Shown in pieces: positions 18,081-26,470 of a stretch of DNA of 64,000 nt. The position numbers and the translations under genes were made by a program. Positions within the stretch are counted from its first letter, which is position 1, and each line of letters opens with the position of its first letter. The notes below the pieces were generated by a model. It did not search any database. It saw only the letters and a program-made list of their open reading frames with translations, and was not told the origin of the DNA. This DNA is from Clostridia bacterium (lineage in GTDB: Bacteria > Bacillota > Clostridia > TANB77 > CAG-508): the NCBI GenBank assembly GCA_017528085.1, contig JAFXPH010000016.1:1-64000 (forward strand). Reading direction: 5' to 3'.

Positions 18081-18638
18081 CTACATTAAGTAACCAGCTA
18101 TAGTAACTATAAAGTCAATACTTACAACAGCCACAATTATTATAGCAATTACTTTTAATACTTTCTCATTTATTTTTGGAATTAATTTTTCTAGTAATGG
18201 TTGTACTCCATATAAAAGTACCATTGCTCCTGCAGCTAAAATACTGCTATTTCTTAAACTAATTCTACCATTTAAATTAATTAAATCACTACTATAGTCC
18301 CACCATCTTTTGTGGAATAGAAGCTCCATAACATAGCTTGAAAAATATTCAATTGTTGATGCAATTACAAGTATTGCTAGAAAAGTAATTACTGGTGTTA
18401 CATTTACTTTTCCTATTTTAATTTCTTTTTTCATTAGTTTTCTTAACATGAAATATAGTGTTAAAACACCAAAACCATAAATTGGTAAATATGGTCCAAA
18501 TAAAAATCCTCTATTTACAAATCCATGTCCTATTGCAGCTTCCCATATAACTTCATAGCACCATCCTATAAAGCAATAAACAATAAATGCTACAACAAAA
18601 AAGCTCTTTGTTAACTTCTTCTCTTTGTTATCTTCCAT
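18081..18638 (-). CDS. Putative ABC transporter permease, CmpB family
   Basis: The 185-residue membrane protein shows the family pattern of ABC_trans_CmpB (pfam06541): FIVYCFIGWCYEVIWE near the N-terminus, GFVNRGFLFGPYLPIYGFG, and a later IEYFSSYVMELLFHKRWWDY. Five to six membrane helices are visible. Despite the name, the family's role as an ABC permease is not demonstrated, and no ATPase gene is nearby. It is the first gene of a two-gene operon with the 17555 membrane protein. Confidence 0.88.
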   Translation of the reverse strand: MEDNKEKKLTKSFFVVAFIVYCFIGWCYEVIWEAAIGHGFVNRGFLFGPYLPIYGFGVLTLYFMLRKLMKKEIKIGKVNVTPVITFLAILVIASTIEYFSSYVMELLFHKRWWDYSSDLINLNGRISLRNSSILAAGAMVLLYGVQPLLEKLIPKINEKVLKVIAIIIVAVVSIDFIVTIAGYLM

Positions 18639-18744
18639 ACTGATCTCCTAAGTTTTTCTTTATATACTAATATTAAAACATATAGAAAATTTTATTTCAA
18701 TAAATGGAAAATTAATCAATAAAGTCCTATATTCATTGATACGG

Positions 18745-18773
18745 TTGATTTTTGAGTCCATCTGTGCTATAAT
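18745..18773 (+). promoter_or_regulatory. Promoter of the 18888 gene
   Basis: TTGATT (18745-18750), 17 bp ending TGC, TATAAT (18768-18773). Confidence 0.85.
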
Positions 18774-18783
18774 ACCCTTTAAC

Positions 18784-18820
18784 AATGCAATTTGCATTCA
18801 AATGATGTCGGGATCATTTG
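18784..18820 (+). promoter_or_regulatory. Two adjacent palindromes at the transcript start of the 18888 gene
   Basis: AATGCAA-T-TTGCATT (18784-18798) is a perfect palindrome at about the +5 position, followed at once by CAAATGAT-gtcggg-ATCATTTG (18799-18820). They could be an operator and a leader hairpin. No T run follows. Confidence 0.5.
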
Positions 18821-18887
18821 CAAAAGCATTGAAAAGATTTTTTCAGGCACATGTACACACGATGACCAATTGACAGGAGGGCGAAAA

Positions 18888-19265
18888 ATGAAAACGAGGA
18901 AGACTATCAACATCGAAGGTTCCGATTTCCCCGTACAGAGCATCGCTGCTATCCATGCAGTAGGCCCCAGCAAAACAGTTTTTATCCTTACCAATTCTAA
19001 CCGGATTACGATAGATAAAAACATTGTTGAGGTGATCACGGGAATCAGGAACAAAGACGTAAGCTTCATCGAGCTTACCGACACCGGCACATCCATTTCC
19101 ATGTATGTCCCGCTCGAAAGCACCTTCAGTGCTAGGTTCGATGGCACCACTTCGGTGGTAGAGTTATCCAACGATCTCATCATCACTTGTTCGGAGAGCG
19201 TAACCAATATCATGGAGAAGCTCATCAAGGCCGAAGAAGCGATGTTGGAAATGAACAAGAAGTAA
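18888..19265 (+). CDS. Unknown small cytoplasmic protein
   Basis: The start is the ATG 7 bases after AGGAGGGCG; a longer frame would begin inside the leader palindromes. The 125-residue product (MKTRKTINIEGSDFPVQ...) alternates short beta-like segments (TVFILTNSNRITI, SFIELTDTGTSISMYV) and ends in a helix (IMEKLIKAEEAMLEMNKK). No family is recognised. It is a higher-G+C monocistronic cassette with promoter, structured leader of about 110 bases and terminator. Confidence 0.78.
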   Translation: MKTRKTINIEGSDFPVQSIAAIHAVGPSKTVFILTNSNRITIDKNIVEVITGIRNKDVSFIELTDTGTSISMYVPLESTFSARFDGTTSVVELSNDLIITCSESVTNIMEKLIKAEEAMLEMNKK

Positions 19266-19284
19266 AGTTCATCTATCCCGACAC

Positions 19285-19322
19285 CAAGAGAGCACACGGT
19301 TTCCCCCTGTGCTCTTTTGTAT
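19285..19322 (+). terminator. Terminator of the 18888 gene
   Basis: AGAGCACA pairs with TGTGCTCT, then TTTTG. Confidence 0.85.
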
Positions 19323-19323
19323 T

Positions 19324-19352
19324 TTGACATTATTTTTTTTATTTGATAATAT
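19324..19352 (+). promoter_or_regulatory. Promoter of the 19382 gene
   Basis: TTGACA (19324-19329), 17 bp T-rich spacer, TAATAT (19347-19352). Confidence 0.65.
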
Positions 19353-19381
19353 CTATATAGATAAATAATACGGAGGAAAAA

Positions 19382-20389
19382 ATGGCAAGTAGTGATGAAT
19401 TATCTACAGTTCAGAATGAAAATGCTTTTTTAAAGTTTATAAGATCTATCACTGGTAGAACTAATCTATTTAAATATAAAGATGGTTCTATAAAACATAG
19501 AGCTTACCCACCAAAGACTAATGATTCTGAAATTGAAGCAATAGTATTTCATATGTCAAATATTCCAGATAAAGCTCCTGGTGTTAGCCTTCCTAATCTA
19601 AAGGAAGTCTATATTCCAAACGAAGTAAAATCAGTATCTGAAGATGCCTTAAAAGATTTTAATCTTAACCTTCTTCAAATTGATAATAAAAAGACTTCAA
19701 TTACGAATAAGGCTTTATCTAGACTAACAACAAAGATTTTAAGATATTCTGGAAATGAATTTATGATAAGTCCATATCTAGATTTATATGATATTCATTT
19801 TGATAATTCTGGAAATCTATCTTTTAGAGCTTCTGATAGCTTATCTACTGGTCAAGCAGATGAGATAGAAAAAAGATCTATTGTACATAAAAAAACATTA
19901 AGAGAATTTTCAGAGCTTGCTCAAAAAGATTCTATTGCTAGTCTTTTTGAAAAAACGAAAATTAAAGATTCTTCTTCAATGGTAATAACTGGAAAAGTTG
20001 GTGAAATATATTATTCTTTAAATGCCACTATTGGAGATTATAATGATTTAATAAATTCAGAAGATATTGATCCATCTCAAGTAATAGGACTATATGTAAA
20101 TGGAGTAGATTCTTTAAACTTATCTACCCTATCAAAATATCCTGCTTTAAGGCAGGTATATATTACTCAAGATGTTAGAAATGTTGTTGGTAATATAGAT
20201 GGAGAATCACATTCATCTTTAAAAATTAATAGAGCAGGATACGTAGAAAGAAATGTAAAAGCAAGAAATACATCCTTTGATATGTATTATTCTCCAAAAA
20301 GTACTAGTATAATAAAGGATGTAAATCCTACAGCTACACAAAGTAGTCCATCTCAAGAAAAGCAAGTAGAAGATGATTTAGAAAAATAA
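19382..20389 (+). CDS. Hypothetical protein with degenerate LRR_5-like segments
   Basis: The 335-residue A/T-rich gene product has no signal peptide. Two segments, LPNLKEVYIPNEVKSVSEDALKD and YPALRQVYITQDVRNVVGNI, follow the L..VYIP..V..V...A pattern of LRR_5 repeats and resemble those in the 782-residue protein at 9738. The C-terminal 30 residues are polar (SQEKQVEDDLEK). An ATG with GGAGG 6 bases upstream sets the start. Function is unknown; it is likely a lineage-specific cytoplasmic interaction protein. Confidence 0.75.
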   Translation: MASSDELSTVQNENAFLKFIRSITGRTNLFKYKDGSIKHRAYPPKTNDSEIEAIVFHMSNIPDKAPGVSLPNLKEVYIPNEVKSVSEDALKDFNLNLLQIDNKKTSITNKALSRLTTKILRYSGNEFMISPYLDLYDIHFDNSGNLSFRASDSLSTGQADEIEKRSIVHKKTLREFSELAQKDSIASLFEKTKIKDSSSMVITGKVGEIYYSLNATIGDYNDLINSEDIDPSQVIGLYVNGVDSLNLSTLSKYPALRQVYITQDVRNVVGNIDGESHSSLKINRAGYVERNVKARNTSFDMYYSPKSTSIIKDVNPTATQSSPSQEKQVEDDLEK

Positions 20390-20390
20390 T

Positions 20391-20425
20391 AAAAGGAATA
20401 AGTAAAAACTTATTCCTTTTTTGTT
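20391..20425. terminator. Shared terminator, 19382 and malQ
   Basis: AAAAGGAATAAGT pairs with ACTTATTCCTTTT around AAAA; both convergent genes end here. Confidence 0.9.
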
Positions 20426-21742
20426 TTAAAATAATTTTATTTTTTCTTTAAGTTCATCGAAATTTATAAGCTTCCATGACCAGTTTAAATCACTTACTGT
20501 TCCTGGTACGTTTGTTCTTGTAGAACCATCTAAGCCTAAAATGTCTTGTGCTAAAACAATTACTATTCTTGCCTTACACTTCATGCAATACTCAATAACT
20601 CCGACATTTATTTGCTCTGTATTGCAACCATTTATTCTTAAAATTTCTTTTAATCTTTCTTTTTGATAATCTGATAGTTCCTCATACCATCCGCATATTG
20701 TATTGCAATCATGGCTACCTGGAAATACTACTACGTTTTCTGATTCATTATCATAATCACTTAGGTTATCAAAATCAAAGCAGAACTCTTGTATTTTTAG
20801 ACGAGTAAAATTATAGTGTTCTCTTAAAGCAATTGTCTCATCCCTTATATCGCCTAAATCTTCTATAATAAGCTCATCAATTCTTACTCCCTCTTTAAAT
20901 AGTTCATCAAAGAAATCATAGCTTGCACCATCTACATATTCTCCATCTTTTCCTGAACCACCAAATGGAATTCTAAAATATGAATCATAGCCTCTAAAAT
21001 GGTCTATTCTCAGTATGTCATATAGTTCTAGGTTATATTTAAATCTTTTAATAAAGTATGAGAAATTATCCTTTCTCATCTTCTCTATATCATAAACTGG
21101 GCAACTCCATTTTTGACCATCTTGATTAAAGTAGTCTGGTGGTGTTCCAGCTTCATAAGTAAACTGTCCATTTTCCATTTGGAACCACTCTGGATAAAAC
21201 TTTGTATCTACAGATTTAAAAGTAGGATATACAGGCATATCGCCAATTACTTCTACACCTTTTGAATTAGCATAGTTTTTAATGTCTATCCATTCTTTGT
21301 ATAGAATATATTGAATAAATAAGAAGTACTCTTTTTCTTTTCCAGTTTCCTCTGATCTAAACATTGCATATTTAACAATTTCATCATTTTTGATAAATTC
21401 TAAATATCCAGTGCTTGGCTTAAAATTATTATATGCTTCAATGTAGTATTTCTCTTTAAAGTCATCATATATTGCTCTATCTATATTTTCCCTCTGCTCT
21501 ATTTCACCAATTAGTCCATATTCTTGAAGTTTATCTAAAGATAAGTAATCATCATTAAGTGCATAGTAGCTAACTGTTGAATATGGTGAATGTCTACAAG
21601 CATTAATTGGTAAAATCTCCCAATATTTAATACCATTTTCGGCTAATATATCAATAAATTCATATGCCTCATTTCCAAAATCTCCTATTCCATATTTACT
21701 TGGAAGAGAGAAGATTGGAAGTAAAATTCCTTTTTCTTTCAT
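20426..21742 (-). CDS. malQ: 4-alpha-glucanotransferase (GH77)
   Basis: The 438-residue protein starts with the GH77 signature GILLPIFSLPSKYGIGDFG and ILPINACRHSPYSTVSYYALN. The three catalytic acidic sites are visible: nucleophile Asp in LRIDHFRGYDSYFRIPFGG, acid/base Glu in IIEDLGDIRDE, and the transition-state Asp in GSHDCNTICGWY. It transfers maltooligosaccharide chains during maltodextrin or glycogen metabolism. It is about 60 residues shorter than typical MalQ proteins but no motif is missing. No other glycogen genes are adjacent. Confidence 0.95.
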   Translation of the reverse strand: MKEKGILLPIFSLPSKYGIGDFGNEAYEFIDILAENGIKYWEILPINACRHSPYSTVSYYALNDDYLSLDKLQEYGLIGEIEQRENIDRAIYDDFKEKYYIEAYNNFKPSTGYLEFIKNDEIVKYAMFRSEETGKEKEYFLFIQYILYKEWIDIKNYANSKGVEVIGDMPVYPTFKSVDTKFYPEWFQMENGQFTYEAGTPPDYFNQDGQKWSCPVYDIEKMRKDNFSYFIKRFKYNLELYDILRIDHFRGYDSYFRIPFGGSGKDGEYVDGASYDFFDELFKEGVRIDELIIEDLGDIRDETIALREHYNFTRLKIQEFCFDFDNLSDYDNESENVVVFPGSHDCNTICGWYEELSDYQKERLKEILRINGCNTEQINVGVIEYCMKCKARIVIVLAQDILGLDGSTRTNVPGTVSDLNWSWKLINFDELKEKIKLF

Positions 21743-21823
21743 TTGTTTTTACACTTTCTTAAGTAATTTCATAGATAATTATAACATATAAAAATTTTTT
21801 ACAATATATCTAAAATCAAAAAC

Positions 21824-21856
21824 AAAAAAGCAGGCTCTATAAAGCCTGCATCTTTT
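21824..21856 (-). terminator. Terminator after the 21858 gene
   Basis: GCAGGCT pairs with AGCCTGC; the minus strand continues with TTTTTTG. It closes the flavodoxin unit. Confidence 0.9.
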
Positions 21857-21857
21857 A

Positions 21858-22130
21858 CTATTCATTACTATTATCATCTTTTTCTTCTTGCTCTTTTAAT
21901 AATTCTTTTTCATGAATTGTAGCATAATTTACTATGTCTTCTTTACTAATTCCGAGTTTACTCATATTATTAATAACCTTTTCATCTTCTAAGAAATCTT
22001 TATTTAGTAAATATGTTGTTGCAAGAAGTTTTAAATGACTTTCTGGGTCAATAATAGGTCCCTTTTGACTTGTTACTATAAAGCCAATAACAGCTATTAT
22101 AAATACACAAATAAATAATGCAATTATCAT
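21858..22130 (-). CDS. Small membrane-anchored hypothetical protein
   Basis: A 90-residue protein with one N-terminal membrane helix (MIIALFICVFIIAVIGFIV) and a helical cytoplasmic part ending in an acidic, Gln/Glu-rich tail. No family is recognised. It begins 10 bases after the flavodoxin stop codon, so the two genes share a transcript. Confidence 0.75.
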   Translation of the reverse strand: MIIALFICVFIIAVIGFIVTSQKGPIIDPESHLKLLATTYLLNKDFLEDEKVINNMSKLGISKEDIVNYATIHEKELLKEQEEKDDNSNE

Positions 22131-22140
22131 ATCTTTTCTC

Positions 22141-22608
22141 CTAATTTATAATCCAACTTCTTAATCCATCTTTATCAAATCTATTAATAAGTTTTCCTTC
22201 TTTTAATGTACCTTTTCCGTTTAAAGATTGACTAATTAATTCATTAGATTTTCCATATCCAGAGCCACCAGAAGTAGCAAAAGGATAAATAGTTTTTCCT
22301 GTAAAATCATATTTTTCAATAAAAGTATTAATTATTGTTGGAGCTATTCCCCACCAAATTGGAAATCCAATGAAAATTGTATCATATTTTGAAAGATCAA
22401 TTCCATCTTCTATTATCTCTGGTCTTGAAGACTTATTTTTCATTTCTTTTGAGCTTCTTGAAAAAGGATTCATCCAATTTAAATCTGCCTTTGTATAAGG
22501 TTCTAAAGGTTTAATTTCATATATGTCTGCTCCTAATTCTTCTTTAATTTGTTCTGCTATAGCTTTAGTTACTCCGCTAGCACTAAAATAAGTTACGAGT
22601 GTACTCAT
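22141..22608 (-). CDS. Flavodoxin
   Basis: The 155-residue protein has the FMN phosphate-binding loop at the N-terminus (TYFSASGVTKAIAEQI), a conserved IFIGFPIWWGIAPTIINTF flavin-stacking segment and a GSGYGKS loop, typical of the flavodoxin_4 group. It is a low-potential electron carrier or an NAD(P)H-dependent reductase component. It heads a two-gene unit with the small membrane protein downstream. Confidence 0.9.
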   Translation of the reverse strand: MSTLVTYFSASGVTKAIAEQIKEELGADIYEIKPLEPYTKADLNWMNPFSRSSKEMKNKSSRPEIIEDGIDLSKYDTIFIGFPIWWGIAPTIINTFIEKYDFTGKTIYPFATSGGSGYGKSNELISQSLNGKGTLKEGKLINRFDKDGLRSWIIN

Positions 22609-22663
22609 GTATTACCCCCTTTTAACATTTTTTTCATTTTATCATTTGTGTTTTTATAACGCA

Positions 22664-22692
22664 ACAAAAAAAGAAAGCTAATGCTTTCTTTT
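22664..22692 (-). terminator. Terminator of the 22697 gene
   Basis: AAGAAAGC pairs with GCTTTCTT around TAAT, with a T run on the minus strand; it lies directly after the stop. Confidence 0.85.
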
Positions 22693-22696
22693 AAAT

Positions 22697-23071
22697 TTAT
22701 AATTTTTGATGTTTTCCTTCTATATATACCTTTTCATGCCATGATTTTTGTTTACAATATGGACATCTTAAAAGTCTACTAGTAGCTAAGTTTATACTGA
22801 AAATATATCTTGAAAGTTTTGGTGTATATATGCTATGGCACCTTATGCACTCGTACATACCTGTTTTTCTTTCTACATACATTGAGTATATAAGTGCAAC
22901 CATAAAATAGAACCAAGATATCATAAGTAAAATAACTTTTGTTAGGTCACTTACATTAATTATGAAGACTAAAATATTAATAACTAGAAGTAATAGTGTA
23001 GCTGTTACAAGCATTGCAGCTTCTAGTTTTAAGCCTTTTTTAGTTTTTTCTTTTGTCCATAATTTGCTCAT
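22697..23071 (-). CDS. Two-helix membrane protein with a zinc-ribbon-like tail
   Basis: The 124-residue product has two closely spaced membrane helices (about 17-39 and 44-65), then ECIRCHS and, 28 residues later, LRCPYCKQ. The two CxxC pairs would bind one metal as a small zinc ribbon on the cytoplasmic side. The family is not recognised. It is a single gene with its own terminator. Confidence 0.78.
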   Translation of the reverse strand: MSKLWTKEKTKKGLKLEAAMLVTATLLLLVINILVFIINVSDLTKVILLMISWFYFMVALIYSMYVERKTGMYECIRCHSIYTPKLSRYIFSINLATSRLLRCPYCKQKSWHEKVYIEGKHQKL

Positions 23072-23156
23072 ATTTTTTCCTTTGTTTTTACTATAAATAT
23101 TATATATTTTTAATAATATACTATCAATTATTTTTTTAAATTTTTTAAAAAAACTT

Positions 23157-23636
23157 TTATAGATCTAATAAGTATCTTACATCGCAAGCAAAATGTTCTG
23201 TCTCTACTAATGGTTCATATACTCTTTTAAAGCCGTATTTTTCATAGAATTTCTGAGCTCTTACCATGTTATCTAATGTCTCTAAATAGCATTTATCATA
23301 GTAGTTTTTAGCATAATCTAGTGCTTTTTCTATAAGTCTATTTGCTACTCCAGTTCCTCTTGCATCCGGTATACAGTACATTTTTTGTAGTTCACAAATT
23401 TTTCTATTGCTATCTAAAAGTCCTATTCCAACACCACCAACTATAGTTCCATTTTCATCTTCTGCTACCCAATATTTGTTTCCTTCACCTACATATATTT
23501 TTGAAAATTGTCCTAGGTTTGGATCTGCCCAAGCTGTACCTTCATGATTTGCACCATATTCTATTAAGCAATCTCTTATTATTTTCTCAATTATTTTATT
23601 ATCTTTTTCTTCAATTTCTCTTATTTTATAGTCCAT
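23157..23636 (-). CDS. GNAT family N-acetyltransferase
   Basis: The 159-residue product is a single GNAT domain. The acetyl-CoA pyrophosphate loop is RGTGVANRLIEKAL, preceded by the beta-4 strand ICELQKMYCIPDA, with a C-terminal NMVRAQKFYEKYGFKRV. It closely follows the pattern of acetyltransferases that act on small molecules or protein N-termini; the substrate cannot be told. It is monocistronic. Confidence 0.9.
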   Translation of the reverse strand: MDYKIREIEEKDNKIIEKIIRDCLIEYGANHEGTAWADPNLGQFSKIYVGEGNKYWVAEDENGTIVGGVGIGLLDSNRKICELQKMYCIPDARGTGVANRLIEKALDYAKNYYDKCYLETLDNMVRAQKFYEKYGFKRVYEPLVETEHFACDVRYLLDL

Positions 23637-23655
23637 AACAGTCTCTTTTTGATTT

Positions 23656-23686
23656 TAAAAAAAGCCTTTAATTACTTAAAGGCTTG
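23656..23686 (-). terminator. Terminator overlapping the end of the 23676 gene
   Basis: AAGCCTTTAA pairs with TTAAAGGCTT; the stem includes the last codons and stop codon of the gene. Confidence 0.8.
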
Positions 23687-24035
23687 AATCTTCATCGTCC
23701 ATTTTTATATATTTTACTTTTAGATTTCCATATTGATCTCTTTCATATTGTTCTACTTTTTCTTCTTTTTTCCATTTCTTTAAGATTTTAAGAAGATTTG
23801 CAAATGCATCTTCTTCTGAGAAAAATCTTCCAAGTTCAGTTATTATTCCTCTTTCTGCATCACTAAAAAAAATAACATATTCTTTGTTTGATTTATAACA
23901 TCCATAAATATTTTCTCTTATTTGATCTCTATAATACATTTTTTGTTCATTTTCATAAGTCTTTAAATATCCATTATGATAAATTTTTTCTAAGTTATAT
24001 TCTTTTAGTTTTTCTTCAAATTCTTCTCTATTCAT
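23676..24035 (-). CDS. Small hypothetical protein
   Basis: A 119-residue highly charged protein (EEKLKEYNLEKIYHNGYLK...) without signal peptide or membrane helix, with a middle segment YVIFFSDAERGIITELGRFF of mixed strand and helix and an acidic C-terminus. No family is recognised. Its last codons form one arm of the terminator hairpin. Confidence 0.7.
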   Translation of the reverse strand: MNREEFEEKLKEYNLEKIYHNGYLKTYENEQKMYYRDQIRENIYGCYKSNKEYVIFFSDAERGIITELGRFFSEEDAFANLLKILKKWKKEEKVEQYERDQYGNLKVKYIKMDDEDSSL

Positions 24036-24108
24036 CCTATTCTTCCTATCAATTATTTCTACTTCTTTCTTATATCATAAATATAGAATTATATCAATTG
24101 TTTAGAAG

Positions 24109-24144
24109 CAAAAAAGACTTAAGGTTTTTGCCTTAAGTCTTTTT
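24109..24144 (-). terminator. Terminator of the 741-codon gene
   Basis: AAGACTTAAGG pairs with CCTTAAGTCTT, flanked by A and T runs; it ends just before the stop of the gene at 24147. Confidence 0.9.
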
Positions 24145-24146
24145 AT

Positions 24147-26366
24147 CTACATAGTATAATCATCGTCGTCACGTTCAGTTTTAGATTGATCTTCTTGATT
24201 TTTTTCAGGTTGTTCTATAGGTTTCTCTTCTGAATGTTCTTCTACTACAGGTAAAGTTTCTTCTTTTTCCTGTTCTTGTTCTCTTTCTTCTCTAAGTTTT
24301 TGTGCTTCTTCTCTTTCATGAGCTATTAAATCTTCATAAGTACCTTTAGTAGTCTTTGCTAATTTGTCATATAATTTATTGTATTCTTCACTATCTATTT
24401 CCATATGACCATCTTCTGTTTCATGATATAAGCCTTTAAGTTTTGCATATTTATCCACCCTGTCATTTGTTCTTTCAGCTTTTGATGTAATATTTACTTC
24501 TTCAATTCTTCCTAACATATACTCATGTAATTCAGGTTCTTGTTCTCTTAATTCAAGTAATAAATGTTCTAAGTTAGAGTGTCTCTCATTAATCCAATCG
24601 AAGTTACCTAATAATTTCATAAATTGTACAGTTCTTTGTAATAGTTCTTTATTTTGAACTCTACCACACATTTCAGTATATTTAATATTTTCTTGAATTA
24701 ATGAATTACTAGTTTCTTCTCCTCCAAGACATATTTCAACAAACCTGTTTCCATCTCCTGGTTGAATATTCTCTAAATGTAATTCTTCCATATAGTGTCC
24801 TATTGCTTCTTCAACACCTTTTTTATCTTTAGCATCTTTTAATTCATCAAAGAACTTAATACAATCTTTTGGTTCTACAAAACCACTATCTATTAGAGCT
24901 CCCTTTAATGCTTCTTTTACCATTCCGTCAGGTACACCTTGGCCAAGAAGTTGAACAGAACTACTTAGCATTAAAGCTACCATTTTATCTTTATCAATAT
25001 TGCTTACTACTCCAACATGAGCTGCTCTCAAAATGTCGTATCTAAGTAATAAATCTCTTGCTTTTTTAGATTCTTTTGGGTTACCTTTTTTTAAAGAGGC
25101 TTCTAATTTCTCTTTAATTGGAGCTAATATTCTTTCATCACATCTAGTAATAATTTTAGCTAGAGACGCTGTATCTAAATTTTTTGGAATACCGTCATGA
25201 TTTAATATTGAGCATGCCGTTTTAAACATTTCATCTTTTTCCTCTTTATTTGCAGATCTCTCATTTACTTGTGCATATAATTGAGTATCAGTTGATGTTT
25301 TTTCTAAATTCGTTTTTCCTCTATTTACAAAATTATATAAAGCTGCTTTATTATGAGCAACATCCCTTGGTCCAAATGTAGCTAATAATTCTTCTAAAGC
25401 TTTACCAAAGTCATCTGCCTTTAATAAAAAGTCTCTCGCTGCTAATAGTTTTTCTTGAACTGATTTTGTATATTCTTCAGAATCATCTGCGCTGTACGGC
25501 ATATTATTATTGATAGTACTTATTACTTTCTCAACATATTCTTCTCTTGTTCTTTCGTTAAGTCCATAAATCTGATAATCTCTATATATAAACTTTCCTT
25601 GATCAAAGATATTTTTGTTTATTGCTTTATCTTCAGTTTCCATTCGAGCATATGCTTCTCTAATTTCTCTTTTTACTTCAGAGTCCATATTTTCGATTTC
25701 TCTTTTAAGCTGTTGAGATTCTGGATCATTGCTTTTTTGTAATCTTTTAAAGTCTATATCTTTTTCACCCATTAGTTTGTTAAATCTAATAGAAGCTAAT
25801 CTTTGTCTTTCAAATCTTTCACTAGATTTACCATATTCAACCATTAATTTTCTTGCTTCTCTAAAATTACTTGGATTCATTGTCATAACAGCCGTTTTTA
25901 CTGCTTCTAAAGCAACTGTTTCAGGAGCTATAGACTCAACAGCAGAAATAGTAACTGCAGATGTAACTGTATATGCAAATGCAGCATCAGCACATTTATC
26001 CATTATTTCTTGTACGACTTCAACTCTTTTCTGTTCCCTTGCTGCTTCTTCTCCAACAGATTGTATGTAATCATTTTTCTCTATTGAATTTAAGCTAACA
26101 TTTCCTAAATAAGCTTCTTGTGCAACAGCTTGAAGAATAGCTGTTACCATTTTATCTGAAGCACCTTTTAATTCGTATTTCTTAATTAGAGTAGCTGTAA
26201 TAGTATCAACAGTATCATCAATATCATCTAAGAACCTTTTTCCTACTGCATTTACTTCATCAGCTTTTTCAGGATCTTTTTCTATCATTTGTTGATCATA
26301 TCCTAATTCTCTTTTTGCAACTTCTAAAGAAGCTTTCATTAAAAAAGCATCTACTGGATTTGCCAT
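24147..26366 (-). CDS. Large hypothetical helical protein
   Basis: I choose the ATG at 26366 (MANPVDAFLMK) because the AAGGAGA site lies 8 bases upstream of it but only 2 from an earlier ATG. The 739-residue product is almost all helix, with long charged segments, one mildly hydrophobic patch near 125-155 (AAFAYTVTSAVTISAVESIA) and a Glu/Gln-rich tail (REEREQEQEKEETLP). No enzyme motif or known family is recognised. It is monocistronic and A/T-rich. Its acidic tail resembles those of the unknown proteins at 9738 and 31251. Confidence 0.8.
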   Translation of the reverse strand: MANPVDAFLMKASLEVAKRELGYDQQMIEKDPEKADEVNAVGKRFLDDIDDTVDTITATLIKKYELKGASDKMVTAILQAVAQEAYLGNVSLNSIEKNDYIQSVGEEAAREQKRVEVVQEIMDKCADAAFAYTVTSAVTISAVESIAPETVALEAVKTAVMTMNPSNFREARKLMVEYGKSSERFERQRLASIRFNKLMGEKDIDFKRLQKSNDPESQQLKREIENMDSEVKREIREAYARMETEDKAINKNIFDQGKFIYRDYQIYGLNERTREEYVEKVISTINNNMPYSADDSEEYTKSVQEKLLAARDFLLKADDFGKALEELLATFGPRDVAHNKAALYNFVNRGKTNLEKTSTDTQLYAQVNERSANKEEKDEMFKTACSILNHDGIPKNLDTASLAKIITRCDERILAPIKEKLEASLKKGNPKESKKARDLLLRYDILRAAHVGVVSNIDKDKMVALMLSSSVQLLGQGVPDGMVKEALKGALIDSGFVEPKDCIKFFDELKDAKDKKGVEEAIGHYMEELHLENIQPGDGNRFVEICLGGEETSNSLIQENIKYTEMCGRVQNKELLQRTVQFMKLLGNFDWINERHSNLEHLLLELREQEPELHEYMLGRIEEVNITSKAERTNDRVDKYAKLKGLYHETEDGHMEIDSEEYNKLYDKLAKTTKGTYEDLIAHEREEAQKLREEREQEQEKEETLPVVEEHSEEKPIEQPEKNQEDQSKTERDDDDYTM

Positions 26367-26470
26367 AAGCATTTCTCCTTATTCTATATTACTACATCTT
26401 ATATTATATATTATACCACAATCGAGCTTTTTGATAAAGTTTTCCACGTTTTGTAGTCTTTTTGTGGAAT

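Noticed and set aside
18779..19330. A 183-codon minus-strand frame opposite the 18888 gene
   Set aside because: The plus-strand gene has promoter, ribosome binding site and terminator; the opposite frame runs through the terminator.
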